Part shown: positions 54,791-64,000 of the stretch, in pieces
Layout: every line of letters begins with the position of its first letter
Position numbering within the stretch: the stretch's first letter is position 1
DNA from: Kaistia defluvii
GTDB lineage: Bacteria; Pseudomonadota; Alphaproteobacteria; Rhizobiales; Kaistiaceae
DNA: 64,000 nt
Direction: 5' to 3'
Assembly (NCBI RefSeq): GCF_040548815.1
Contig: NZ_JBEPSM010000002.1
Location: 310,001-374,000 of the forward strand
Translations under genes and position numbers: made by a program
Notes under the pieces: generated by a model
What the model was told of the DNA's origin: nothing
Database searches by the model: none
What the model saw: the letters and a program-made list of their open reading frames with translations, nothing else

Positions 54791-57700
54791 TCACTTCGTC
54801 GTCGTCGGTCCGACGATCTCGACCGAGCCGGTGTCGGTATGGGCCTGGCGGTCGGGGTCGTACATGTCTTCCACCGTCGCTGCCGGATGCACGAACTGGC
54901 CCGGCGACACGGCGCGCACGCCATAGGCGACCGAGAATTCGAGCGGATCGCCCGCCGAGCGGGTCACCGCCGCGACGAAGCGGTCGGTGCGGGCCTCGGT
55001 ATGGGCGACATTGGTCTCGACCTTCAGCCATTCATAGGCCGACGTATCGCCCGAGCGCGAGATGTTGGGGTTCTCGATCTCGAAGCCGGCCGGCAGCGGA
55101 TCGACCACCATCAGCCGTCCGAAACGCTGCTTGTCGGCCAGCACCCGCAGCACCACCACCAGCCGGTCGTTCTGGCCGACCGTCGTCGGGTCGGCCTCGC
55201 TGCCGTCGGTGTTGAAATAGCTGCGCGTGATGGTGAAGCCCTCGCCGCCGGCCGGTTCCGGCGTCGCCGGGATGCCGGTCAGCGTAAGCGCCGCGTCGAG
55301 CGCCACGTCGCTGGTGTTCTCCACGACCAGCGGCCGCGGCGACACGTCGGAGCCGAGCAGCTTGCGGTAGAGCGGCACGTCGGCGGTGTTGCCGTCAACA
55401 TCGATCGAGGCCTTGCTCAGGTCCGACATCATCGCGGCCGCCGCCATCAGCATCCAGCCCTGCTCCTGGGTCGAGATGTAGCGGCGGTTGTCGCGGGTGG
55501 TGGCGACGTCGTCGACCAGGGTCTTGACGTCGAAGCGCTTGTCGCCGCTCTCGGCGACCAGCGTCAGCACCGCCGCCTGGTCGCGCAGGGTAGAGCCGTA
55601 ATCCTCGCGCCCGGCCAGCATCGGGCCGTAATGGCGCTGCAGGTTGTCGATCGCCACCTTGAGCACCGAGCCCGAACGGGCCTTGTCGCCATAGAGGGCG
55701 AGGGCCGCGCCGATCTGCGCCTGCGCCAGCGGCGTGGCGAAGTTGTTCAGCTTGGATTCGGCGTAATAGCGCAGGTCGCCAATCGCCGCCTTGCCGTTGC
55801 GCGCCAGCACATAGAGCGAATAGGCGATCGCCTCGCCGCCCTTGTCGAAGTCCTGGGCGTAGCCGACCTTGTTGGAGAGGTTGTCGAGCGCGTTGTTGAA
55901 CGCGACCTCGGGCACGAGATAGCCGGCCGCCTTGGCGCGGGTCAGGAAGTCCGTGACATAGGCGTCGAGCCAGAGATCCTCATAACCCGGTCCCCAGAGG
56001 CCGAACGAGCCGGCCGAGGACTGGTTGTCCAGCACCTTGCCGATCGAATCCTGCAGGCGCTTGCGCAGTTCGCTGTCCTGCGCGATGCCGATCGTCGCCG
56101 CCACCTGGTTGAGGTAGAGCAGCGGCATCGCCTTGGACGTGATCTGCTCGGTGCAGCCATAGGGGTAGCGGTCGAGCGAGGCGAGGATCGCCGCCACGTC
56201 GAGCTTGGCCGAGCCGCCGATGGCGAGCGTCGCGCTGGTCGTTCCCGGGACGAATTCCGCAAAGGCGTATTCGTCGACGGTCAGCTTGTTGCCGGGCGCG
56301 AGCGAGATCAGCGAGCGTCGCGAAACCGGCTGGCCGGCCGGGCGGATGCCCAGCATGTAGCTGCGGTCGAAGGTCTGGCCGTTCTCGGGGCTCGCCAGGC
56401 TGACGGTGATCTGGTGGTCGCCGATGTCGACCGCCTTGATCGGCAGCGCGACCGTCATGCGGCCGGCCTTTTCCAGCCGGACCTGCTTGTCGGCATCGCC
56501 GGGATCGATCGCCACGCCGGGGGCATCGACGGTGAGCTGGTAATCACCGGCCGGACCTTCGACATTGTTGATCTCGACCAGGATGCGGCTCTGGTCGTCC
56601 GGCGTCATGAAGCGCGGCAGGCTGGCCATCACCACGACCGGATCGCGGATGATGACTTCCTTCTCGGCATGGCCGATGCCCTCCTTCGACCAGGCCATCG
56701 CCATGACGCGGACCGAGCCGTTGAAGTCTGGCACGTCGAAGGTGATCGTCGCCTTGCCGTTCTCGTCGACCTTCACCACGCCGGAATAATAGGCGATCAG
56801 CTTTTCGGTCGGCGGCACCGACTTCAGGCCGGGCGCGCCGCCATCACCGCCGGAGCGGAGACGGCCGGGAACACCCTGCATGCGGTCGATCAGCAGCCCG
56901 TAGAGATCGCGGATCTCCATGCCGAGCCGGCGCTGGCTGAAATACCAGCCATCCGGGTCTGGCGTCTTGAACTGGGTCAGGTTGAGAATGCCGATATCGA
57001 CGGCCGCGACCGTGACATAGGCCTCCTCGCCCTTCTTCAGATTGGCGAGCGTGACGGGGATGGTGAGGGGACCGCGCGGGCGGATCTGGTCCTCGGTGTC
57101 GAGCTGGACGTCGATCCGGCGATCGGCCGGATCGACCGGCACCCAGGCGAGGCCGAGCGCACGTGTCGGCATGCGCTTGGCCTGGACGTCCATCGGCCGG
57201 AACAGGGTGGCGGTCACATAGGCGCCCGGACCCCAATTGGCGGTAACCGGCAGGTCGACCGTGGTGCCGCCTTCCGGCACTTCCACCGTCTTCATGTCGA
57301 TGACGCGGTCGTCGATCACCATGATCTGGGCGATGCCGGGGAAGCGCGGATCAAGCCGCAGCTTGGCCGTGTCGCCGGGCTTGTAGTTCTTCTGGTCGAG
57401 CGAGACGGTCAGCATGTCCGGCGTCTCGGAAGCGGCCGAGGCGTCGACATACCAGCCGGCGTCGAAATTATAGCTCGAGGAGGTCGGTGCCTCGCCGGCG
57501 AGCGCCACCGTCAGGCGGAAGCGGCCCCAGTCGACCTTGCCCTCGATGGTGGCGGGCTTCGAAGCGTCGAGGTCGACGGTGCCATTGGCGACGCGGGTCG
57601 CCGTGGTGATCGCCTCATACTTCCAAGCGCCGTCGCGGCGATACCACTGGTAGTTCGTGTCGAGCTTCTCGATCTGCCAGGTCGCGCCCTTGGCGTCGAT

Positions 57701-60325
57701 GCGCTTGCCGTCCGGGCCGATCGCGATCAGCTCGAAGCCGGCCGCCGCCCCTTCCGAGACGCTGCCGTCGAAATTCGGCTTGATGCCGATATGCGGCTTG
57801 GTGCCGTCGGCCGGCAGCGACAGCCGGCGCTCGACGGCGCGGCCATTGGTGTCGGTGACGCGAACGACGATCTCGGCGTTGAACAGCTTGGTCGTCTCGG
57901 GCAGCGTCGGCACGGTGGCGTCGAAGCTGGCCTCGCCCGCATCGTCCGTGACGGCGCTGGCGCCGAGCGAATCGCGGACGCTTTCGACGGGATCGTCGGC
58001 GAGGCCGAAGGAGAAGCCCGGATAGTCGGCGCTGGTGCTGGTCGGCGTCGCGATGATGTCGCCGTCGACACCGAGGCCGATCGCCTTGGCGCCATAGAGA
58101 TATTTGGCGGTCAGCTGGATCGGGAAGGTGCCGCCGGAGGTGAGCCGTTCGGCCGTTGTCTTCAGTTCGAAGGCGATCCGCTCGGGCTCGAAATCGTCGA
58201 CCAGGGCCGAGATTTCGGTCAGCGCCGCTCCATCGGGATCGGCATAGAGCTGGAAGCGCCAGGCGCCGCGCTGGGCGTCGTCGGGAATGGCGACGTCATG
58301 GCTGTAGCCGCCCTGGCCCTCTTCGGTGAGCTTGGTGCGCAGGAATTCGACGCCATCGGGACGATCGACCACCAGCGTCAGCGGCAGGCCGTTGACGGCC
58401 TTGGCCTGCGCGTCGCGCAGCAGCGCGGTCAGATGCACCGTCTCGCCGGGGCGATAGATGCCGCGTTCGGAGGTGAAGAACGTGTCGAGCGGGCCCGGCG
58501 CCGGGCGTCCATCGACTCCGCGATCGGTCAGGTCGAAGGCCGTCTTCTTCATGTCGAGGAAGGCGTAGTCGCCGGCCGCCGTCTGGGCGACGAGCAATTG
58601 CGGCGCCATGCCGCCCGTGCCGCGCGCCAGACCCGGCTCGAAATGCACATAGCCGTCGGCATTGGTGGTCGCTTCGCCCAGTACTTCGTCATTGGTGGCG
58701 ACGAGCTTGACCTTCACGCCGGCCAGCGCCTGCGCCGTGTTGAGCGAGCGGATCACGGCATGGACGCCGTCATTGCCGGAAAGCGCCGACAGGCCGAGAT
58801 CGGAAACGATGAACCATTGCGTGGCGAGCGAGGAATCATAGCCGCCGTCGCTGGAGCCCTTGGTCGCCGCCTTGGCGGTGATGACGTAGACGCCGGGTTC
58901 GATGGTCTTGACCGCGTCGCCGATCGGGATCGCCGTGGTGATGTTCTCGTTCAGCTTCTTGGCGCCGACCTCGATCTGGCCCTTCCAGACGGAGGTGCCC
59001 GACGTGTTGGCGATCTGGCTGGCCGAATAGCTGTCGAGCTGGCGCAGGAAATTGCCGTCGCGCACGGCGATAGCGATCGAGCGATCGCCGATGCGGTAGA
59101 CCTCGGCGTCGATCAGGTCGGTGTTGATGCTGTCGATAGGGATAGACGCACCCTGGCCGGCGGGCAGCACATAGGCGTTGCCGGCGAAGCCGACCCAGGG
59201 AGCACGGTCGCGGATATAGCTGGAGACGGAAGCCGTCTGCGCCAGCTTCTCGCCATCGGCGGAGGGCAGGCCGGCGCGGAAGCGCAGGGTATAGCGCTGG
59301 CCGTGCTTCAACCCGTCGACGCAGATCTGGCTGTCCTGCGGTTCGACCGCCAGGCCCTTGCCGCCCTCGACGATCACATAATCGGACAGCGTGGTGTCGG
59401 CGACGGGCAGCGGATCGGAGAAGACGACGCACATGCGCGGCGAGGCGGCGTCGGCATCGACCGTGTTGGAGACGATGCGGAAGCCCCGTTCGGCGATCAG
59501 CTTGTCATAGGCGGCGCGGAACTGCGGGTCCTGCTTGTATTCGAGGCTGAGGCGATAGGCCTTGATCGCCTGCTTCCACATCTCGCGCCGTTCGAGCGAA
59601 TGGGCGAGCAAAGCGAGAGACAGCGCCTGGTCGCCGGCGCCGTCGGCGCGCAGATAGGCGTTGATGGCGGCGGAGGTGGCGGCCGCCAGGACTTCCTGGC
59701 GCTGCGAATAGTCGTCCGGATTGCGCTTCAGCAGGCCGAGCGCGAATTCGCGCCAGATGCCGGCGTCGTCGGGGGCGATCGCCAGCATCGCGCCGAGATC
59801 GCGTTCCAGCTCCGTCGTGTTGCCGTTCGCCCGCGCCCGGTCGGCGCCTTGGCGGATCGTGTCATAGCCAACGCCATGCGAGGGGTAGTCGCGCGCCAGC
59901 GTGTTGAGCTGCGCCTTGGCCGCCTCGAAAGGGGAGGGGCCGAGGAAGGTCAGTTCCTCGATGCGCTTTTCCTGGGTGGTCTTGTCGATCGCCTTGGCGA
60001 CGACGATGCGGCCGGCCGTGGCGCCCGGCGCGACGGCGAGGCTGCCGAAATCGCTCTTCAGGAAGCACCACTTCGCCTTGGTATTGTAGGTGAAGGCCTT
60101 GCAGGACTGGTCGTCGACGCAGGCCGTGGCGCAGGCCTTCTGGTCGATATCCTTGATCGTCTGCAGGTCGAAACCGGGATAGTCGGCGTCGCGGCTGATG
60201 ATGACGCGGCGCGCCTCGCCATCCTGCGCCTGCGCCGGGGCGGCCAGCCCGCCCAGGGAAAGCGCCAGGCCGAAAGCGAGCCCCAGCATTCGGCTCGCAC
60301 CGCGAATTCCGCCCATAGCGCGCAT
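54791..60325 (-). CDS. Bacterial alpha-2-macroglobulin (YfhM-like) with N-terminal PAN/Apple domain
   Basis: The protein has 1844 residues. A signal peptide ends A-P-A-Q-A-Q (about 34) without a lipobox, so it is soluble periplasmic, unlike E. coli YfhM. Residues about 38-115 form a PAN/Apple-like Cys domain (C-A-T-A-C-V-D-D-Q-S-C-K-A-F-T-Y). MG domains and the A2M bait region follow, and the thioester motif is intact: Y-P-Y-G-C-T-E-Q at about residue 1390. These proteins trap proteases by covalent linkage and protect the periplasm when the wall is breached, with PBP1C making repairs. GGGAG precedes the ATG. Confidence 0.93.
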   Translation of the reverse strand: MRAMGGIRGASRMLGLAFGLALSLGGLAAPAQAQDGEARRVIISRDADYPGFDLQTIKDIDQKACATACVDDQSCKAFTYNTKAKWCFLKSDFGSLAVAPGATAGRIVVAKAIDKTTQEKRIEELTFLGPSPFEAAKAQLNTLARDYPSHGVGYDTIRQGADRARANGNTTELERDLGAMLAIAPDDAGIWREFALGLLKRNPDDYSQRQEVLAAATSAAINAYLRADGAGDQALSLALLAHSLERREMWKQAIKAYRLSLEYKQDPQFRAAYDKLIAERGFRIVSNTVDADAASPRMCVVFSDPLPVADTTLSDYVIVEGGKGLAVEPQDSQICVDGLKHGQRYTLRFRAGLPSADGEKLAQTASVSSYIRDRAPWVGFAGNAYVLPAGQGASIPIDSINTDLIDAEVYRIGDRSIAIAVRDGNFLRQLDSYSASQIANTSGTSVWKGQIEVGAKKLNENITTAIPIGDAVKTIEPGVYVITAKAATKGSSDGGYDSSLATQWFIVSDLGLSALSGNDGVHAVIRSLNTAQALAGVKVKLVATNDEVLGEATTNADGYVHFEPGLARGTGGMAPQLLVAQTAAGDYAFLDMKKTAFDLTDRGVDGRPAPGPLDTFFTSERGIYRPGETVHLTALLRDAQAKAVNGLPLTLVVDRPDGVEFLRTKLTEEGQGGYSHDVAIPDDAQRGAWRFQLYADPDGAALTEISALVDDFEPERIAFELKTTAERLTSGGTFPIQLTAKYLYGAKAIGLGVDGDIIATPTSTSADYPGFSFGLADDPVESVRDSLGASAVTDDAGEASFDATVPTLPETTKLFNAEIVVRVTDTNGRAVERRLSLPADGTKPHIGIKPNFDGSVSEGAAAGFELIAIGPDGKRIDAKGATWQIEKLDTNYQWYRRDGAWKYEAITTATRVANGTVDLDASKPATIEGKVDWGRFRLTVALAGEAPTSSSYNFDAGWYVDASAASETPDMLTVSLDQKNYKPGDTAKLRLDPRFPGIAQIMVIDDRVIDMKTVEVPEGGTTVDLPVTANWGPGAYVTATLFRPMDVQAKRMPTRALGLAWVPVDPADRRIDVQLDTEDQIRPRGPLTIPVTLANLKKGEEAYVTVAAVDIGILNLTQFKTPDPDGWYFSQRRLGMEIRDLYGLLIDRMQGVPGRLRSGGDGGAPGLKSVPPTEKLIAYYSGVVKVDENGKATITFDVPDFNGSVRVMAMAWSKEGIGHAEKEVIIRDPVVVMASLPRFMTPDDQSRILVEINNVEGPAGDYQLTVDAPGVAIDPGDADKQVRLEKAGRMTVALPIKAVDIGDHQITVSLASPENGQTFDRSYMLGIRPAGQPVSRRSLISLAPGNKLTVDEYAFAEFVPGTTSATLAIGGSAKLDVAAILASLDRYPYGCTEQITSKAMPLLYLNQVAATIGIAQDSELRKRLQDSIGKVLDNQSSAGSFGLWGPGYEDLWLDAYVTDFLTRAKAAGYLVPEVAFNNALDNLSNKVGYAQDFDKGGEAIAYSLYVLARNGKAAIGDLRYYAESKLNNFATPLAQAQIGAALALYGDKARSGSVLKVAIDNLQRHYGPMLAGREDYGSTLRDQAAVLTLVAESGDKRFDVKTLVDDVATTRDNRRYISTQEQGWMLMAAAAMMSDLSKASIDVDGNTADVPLYRKLLGSDVSPRPLVVENTSDVALDAALTLTGIPATPEPAGGEGFTITRSYFNTDGSEADPTTVGQNDRLVVVLRVLADKQRFGRLMVVDPLPAGFEIENPNISRSGDTSAYEWLKVETNVAHTEARTDRFVAAVTRSAGDPLEFSVAYGVRAVSPGQFVHPAATVEDMYDPDRQAHTDTGSVEIVGPTTTK

Positions 60326-60494
60326 GTCTCTCTCCCGGAGGCCGTCCTTACCAAGGCGCGCAGTCTAGGCGTCGGAAGGCTTCAGGTAAAGCTGCGGCAT
60401 GAAGTTGGTTGTGCAGCTAAGTATATAGAATTGAATGGGAATAATTCTCGTCTGGCGCGTTTGTGATGCTGGTCACAGGAGCTGCGAGCACGGC

Positions 60495-61418
60495 TCATCC
60501 CTCGCCGAGCGCCGTCAGCGCGGTGATGGCGGCGGAGGCGCGGTTTTCGACTCCGAGCTTCTGGTAGACCTGTTCCAGGTGCTTGTTCACCGTGCGCGGC
60601 GACAAGCCGAGGATCTCGGCGATGTCGCGGTTGGATTTTCCGCGCGCGATCCACAGCAGTACTTCCGCCTCGCGCTGGGTGACGGTGAACTGCTTGCGCA
60701 GCAGCGCTTCCTGGCCCTGGTCGTCATCGCTCGACAGGCGGAACAGGAACTCGTCCTCGCCGGTCTTGCCGACAAAGGCGAGCTGCAACTGCCTGCCGCC
60801 TTCGACGGTGATCGGGCCGGGTGGTGCGAGGCCGCCGCGCTGGCCGGCCGAGATGCGCAGCCAGATCTTGACGCTTTCGGGCAGGTGTATGGTGCCGTCG
60901 CGGTTCGGCAGCGTCGCTTCCAGCAGCTTCACCGCCTGCGGCGTGCACCAGCGGATTTCGCCCTCGCGGTTGGCGGCGAGCAAATAGCGCCCGGCGGTAT
61001 CGAGCGCCATGCGGGCACTCTGCGCCGTGCGGGCATTGGCGAGATGGACACGGATGCGCGCGAGCAGCACGTCGAGCACGATCGGCTTGGTTACATAGTC
61101 GACGCCGCCAGCCTCCAGCCCTTCGAGGATGTGCTCGGTTTCTGAAAGTCCGGTCATGAACAGGATCGGCACATGCGCCAGCGCCGCATTGGCCTTGAGG
61201 CGGCGGCAGGTCTCGAAACCGTCCATGCCCGGCATGACGGCATCCATCAGCACCACGTCGGGCGTGATCCGCTCGACCAGCGCCAGCGCGCGCATGCCCG
61301 ATGTGGCGACCAGCACGGTGGCGCCCGAGCGTTCCAGCGCCTCGGTGAGGAAGCTCAGCGTCTCGGGTGAATCGTCGACGACGAGGACGATGTCGCGGGC
61401 ATGCGCCGTCTCATTCAT
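60495..61418 (-). CDS. Response regulator with LuxR-type output
   Basis: From ATG 61418 the protein has 307 residues: receiver domain (phospho-Asp in V-V-L-M-D-A-V-M-P-G-M-D-G-F-E; Lys in V-T-K-P), a middle segment resembling a PAS-like sensor (about 135-230), and a LuxR HTH (T-Q-R-E-A-E-V-L-L-W-I-A-R-G-K-S-N-R-D-I-A-E-I-L-G-L-S-P-R-T-V-N-K-H-L). It overlaps the stop of the hybrid kinase by 8 bases (61411-61418), so the pair is coupled and surely partners. It should activate target genes in response to the kinase. Confidence 0.93.
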   Translation of the reverse strand: MNETAHARDIVLVVDDSPETLSFLTEALERSGATVLVATSGMRALALVERITPDVVLMDAVMPGMDGFETCRRLKANAALAHVPILFMTGLSETEHILEGLEAGGVDYVTKPIVLDVLLARIRVHLANARTAQSARMALDTAGRYLLAANREGEIRWCTPQAVKLLEATLPNRDGTIHLPESVKIWLRISAGQRGGLAPPGPITVEGGRQLQLAFVGKTGEDEFLFRLSSDDDQGQEALLRKQFTVTQREAEVLLWIARGKSNRDIAEILGLSPRTVNKHLEQVYQKLGVENRASAAITALTALGEG

Positions 61419-64000
61419 GCTCGCCCACCCCCTCGAGCGTCGTCTGATACAGGTCGAAATCGAAATTGCGCAGATGCGTACGCAGCGCCGCGACCAGCGG
61501 CTGGTTGTCGGTCTCGGCCGCCAGCTCGTCCAGCTTCGCCTCGATGCCCCGGACATAGCCGATCTGGCCCAGATCGAGAAGTTCCCGCACATGGTCGGCG
61601 CCGGGGCTGACCAGCGGCGCCGGCGCCTCGATCTTCGGTGGCGCGGGCGGCTCGTCGAGCCAGTCGAGCGACAGCAACGCCTGGATGCGATCGAGCAATT
61701 GCCGCATGTCGAACGGTTTTGGCAGCGCCGCGTCGTGCGCCGCGTCCTCGGCCGGCTCCGGCTGCATCTCGCCGAGGCTCGCCGACAGCATGACGATCGG
61801 CGCGACATGGCCGTTTTCGCGCAGCCGCCGCGCCAGTTCCCAGCCGGTCATGCCCGGCATGGAAATGTCGAGCAGGAACAAATCGGGCCGGATATCCGCC
61901 GTCAGCGCCAGGCAGGCGGGGCCGTCCGGCACCGGCAGCACGATGAAGCCGATCGGCTCCAGGATCTGGCGCACCAGCTCGCGATGGTCGGGGTCGTCAT
62001 CGGCGACCAGGATGGTGCGCCGGGCGCCCTGATAGCCGAAGACGCGGCTTGCCTGCGGGGCGGGCGGCGCCGGGCGGTCGATCGCCGCCAGCATCAGCCG
62101 GACCTCGAAGGTGCTGCCGCCGCCCTCCGTCTGCCGGAGCGCAATGTCGCCGCCCATCAGCTGTGCCAGCATCTTGGTGATGGTCAGCCCCAGCCCGGTG
62201 CCGGGCACGGCGAGCGACTGCGAGCTGGCGCCGCGCTCGAATGGTTCGAAGATGCGCTCGATATCGGCGGCGGGAATGCCGGGGCCGGTATCCTCGACCC
62301 GAAGCGTCGCGACCTGGCTGCGATAGCCGATCTTGAGCGCGACATGGCCGGTCTCGGTGAACTTGATCGCGTTGGAGAGCAGGTTGACCAGGATCTGGCG
62401 CAGCCGCTTCTCGTCGGTCGCCACCACTTCCGGCAAATTGTCCGGCCGCTCGAAGCGGAAGGCGAGACCCTTGGCCTCGGCCTGGAAGCGGAACATGTCG
62501 ACGACCTGGTCGAGGAAGTCGGTCAATCGGATCTCGTCGCGCTGCAGGCGCAGCCGGCCGGCCTCGATGCGCGAGATCTCCAGCAGTCCGTCGATCAGGC
62601 CCGAGAGATGCTCGGCGCTGCGGCGGATGACGCTGATATTGCCCTGCCGCGCCGGGGGAATCGTCTCGTCGCGCTCGAGGATCTGCGCATAGCCGAACAC
62701 GGCGTTGAGCGGCGTGCGCAATTCGTGGCTGAGGCCGACCAGATAGCGGCTCTTGGCCTGGTTGGCCGATTCCGCCACTTCCTTGGCGCGCTGCAATTCG
62801 GCGTCGGTCTTCCGGTGCGCCTCGATCTCGCGCAGCAGCAGCGTCGTCTGGCGGGCCGATTCCTCCTGCGCCACATGCCGGCTTTCATTCGCCAGCACCA
62901 GGAACCAGGCGGCGATGCCGGAGACGATCAGCAGGATGAAGAAGGCGGCCCAGAGCGTCTGGGCAATGATGTCGCCATGCAGGCCGCCATAGGCGGTCGC
63001 CTGGACATGGATCAGCAGCAGAACAAGGCTGATCACCGCCATGAACAGGGTCAGGATCCCCGCATATTGCACGATGCGCGGGCTGACCCGCGCGGCGATG
63101 CCTGCCGGCAGGACGGCTGAAACCGCCTCGCTCACCTGGCTTTGCAGTCGCGCATGCGGCTTGCACAGATCATGGCAGCGTGCGTCCAGCGAGCAGCAGA
63201 GCGAGCAGATCGGGCCGGAATAGGCCGGACAATAGGCGCTGTCCTCCGGTTCGAAATGGTGCTCGCAGACGGTGCACTGGATCTCCTTCAGCAGATGCCA
63301 GTGGGCGCGCGGCTTGCGGGCGAGGTAGTATTTCCCACCCGTTGCCCAGGCGATGGCGGGGGCCGTGACCAGGGCGACGCCGAGCGCGATGAAGGGCGCA
63401 AAGGCCTTGGCGACCTCGCCAAACAGGCCGACGGCCGAGATCAGCCCGAGCAGGGTCGCGATCGCCATCGCGCCGACGCCGACCGGGTTGATGTCGTAGA
63501 GATGCGCGCGCTTGAACTCGATGCCGGGCGGCGACAGGCCGAGCGGCTTGTTGATGGCGAGGTCGGCGACGATGGTGCCGAGCCAGGCGACGGCGACGAC
63601 CGAAAACAGCCCCAAGGTCTGCTCCAGCGCGCGATAAATGCCGAGTTCCATCAGCAGCAGCGCAATCGCCACGTTGAAGACGAGCCAGACGACGCGGCCG
63701 GGATGGCTGTGCGTCAGGCGCGAGAAGAAGTTCGACCAGGCCAGCGAGCCGGCATAGGCGTTCATCACATTGATCTTCAGCTGCGACACGACGACGAAGG
63801 CGGCGGTCAGGAACAGCGCCGCGTCCGTCCAGGGCAGCACATAGCCGAAGGCGACGACATACATCCGCGCCGGTTCGGCCGCGTGCTCGACCGGCACGCC
63901 ATGGCGCAGCGCCAGCACGGCCAGGAACGAGCCGAACAGTAGCTTTGGCGCGCCGACGATGATCCAGCCGGCACCGGCCAGCAGCGTCGCGATGCGGCCG
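61411..64000 (-). CDS. Hybrid sensor kinase with NCS1 transporter-like N-terminus (5' end beyond window)
   Basis: The frame is open to the window edge (at least 862 residues visible). From the N-terminal side: the later half of an NCS1 nucleobase:cation symporter domain (Y-V-L-P-W-T-D-A-A-L-F-L, Q-L-K-I-N-V-M-N-A-Y-A-G-S-L-A-W-S), then an eight-Cys segment (C-T-V-C ... C-S-L-C-C ... C-H-D-L-C), two more membrane helices, a coiled coil, HisKA (G-L-S-H-E-L-R-T-P-L-N), HATPase (N-L-L-S-N-A-I-K-F, D-T-G-P-G-I-P), and a C-terminal receiver (L-F-L-L-D-I-S-M-P-G-M) plus an extra helical tail. By analogy with CbrA-type transporter kinases it may sense or import a purine/pyrimidine-like solute. Coupled to the LuxR regulator. 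Confidence 0.88.
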   Translation of the reverse strand, partial: GRIATLLAGAGWIIVGAPKLLFGSFLAVLALRHGVPVEHAAEPARMYVVAFGYVLPWTDAALFLTAAFVVVSQLKINVMNAYAGSLAWSNFFSRLTHSHPGRVVWLVFNVAIALLLMELGIYRALEQTLGLFSVVAVAWLGTIVADLAINKPLGLSPPGIEFKRAHLYDINPVGVGAMAIATLLGLISAVGLFGEVAKAFAPFIALGVALVTAPAIAWATGGKYYLARKPRAHWHLLKEIQCTVCEHHFEPEDSAYCPAYSGPICSLCCSLDARCHDLCKPHARLQSQVSEAVSAVLPAGIAARVSPRIVQYAGILTLFMAVISLVLLLIHVQATAYGGLHGDIIAQTLWAAFFILLIVSGIAAWFLVLANESRHVAQEESARQTTLLLREIEAHRKTDAELQRAKEVAESANQAKSRYLVGLSHELRTPLNAVFGYAQILERDETIPPARQGNISVIRRSAEHLSGLIDGLLEISRIEAGRLRLQRDEIRLTDFLDQVVDMFRFQAEAKGLAFRFERPDNLPEVVATDEKRLRQILVNLLSNAIKFTETGHVALKIGYRSQVATLRVEDTGPGIPAADIERIFEPFERGASSQSLAVPGTGLGLTITKMLAQLMGGDIALRQTEGGGSTFEVRLMLAAIDRPAPPAPQASRVFGYQGARRTILVADDDPDHRELVRQILEPIGFIVLPVPDGPACLALTADIRPDLFLLDISMPGMTGWELARRLRENGHVAPIVMLSASLGEMQPEPAEDAAHDAALPKPFDMRQLLDRIQALLSLDWLDEPPAPPKIEAPAPLVSPGADHVRELLDLGQIGYVRGIEAKLDELAAETDNQPLVAALRTHLRNFDFDLYQTTLEGVGEHE

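Noticed and set aside
53054..60466. 2470-codon plus-strand frame antisense to pbpC and the macroglobulin gene
   Set aside because: It is the shadow of two well-recognised minus-strand genes with intact catalytic motifs. Composition is Arg/Gly/His-biased without any fold signature.

Overview
The window is high-GC alphaproteobacterial DNA, most likely from a member of the Hyphomicrobiales (Rhizobiales). This rests on the overall composition, an HWE/HisKA_2-type sensor kinase, a tRNA-Phe-like integration site, palindromic intergenic repeats of the kind common in that order, and the gene content. I cannot name the genus from the sequence alone.

Positions 1 to about 18245 are the right part of an HK97-type tailed prophage. 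On the minus strand, in transcription order, a two-HNH/lipoprotein block and small genes lead into terminase small and large subunits, portal, prohead protease, major capsid protein and head-tail connector genes. The last of these runs off the left edge, so tail and lysis genes must lie outside the window. Between the HNH genes and the early region is an accessory block (about 7.4-10.8 kb) with four short plus-strand genes of unknown function and a glycoside-hydrolase-like cargo gene. The early region (11.1-16.3 kb, minus strand) is a tightly coupled series of small genes, most with 4-base stop/start overlaps. It contains a winged-helix protein and a NusG-like protein, separated by a 428-bp leader full of palindromes and phased repeats. 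A divergent control region (16267-16404) separates this series from a ribbon-helix-helix gene and a tyrosine integrase. The prophage ends at a 50-bp 3' piece of tRNA-Phe, the attachment site.

The rest is host chromosome. 18.4-21.8 kb holds a PAS/HisKA_2 kinase, a DUF892 ferritin-like protein and a PHB-depolymerase-type esterase. 21.9-42.3 kb is a surface-structure region: two giant autotransporters (about 1605 and 3351 residues) on opposite strands, with a cellulose-synthase-like glycosyltransferase, a Sel1-repeat protein, a small lipoprotein and a RidA-family protein between them. 42.5-49.3 kb is a CUT2-type sugar ABC transporter whose ATPase is split into two genes, followed by an IclR regulator and a divergent amidohydrolase, probably a sugar or sugar-lactone uptake and catabolic module.

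49.6-52.4 kb carries a polysaccharide deacetylase, a stand-alone receiver, an MgtC-like membrane protein and a DUF1345 membrane protein. 52.4-60.3 kb is the classic pair of a bacterial alpha-2-macroglobulin and penicillin-binding protein 1C. 60.5-64 kb has a LuxR-type response regulator translationally coupled to a hybrid sensor kinase whose N-terminus is an NCS1 (nucleobase:cation symporter) transporter domain, running off the right edge.

The least explained parts are the structured leader of the phage NusG-like gene, the roughly 40-unit glycine-rich repeat protein, and the transporter/Cys-rich/kinase fusion.
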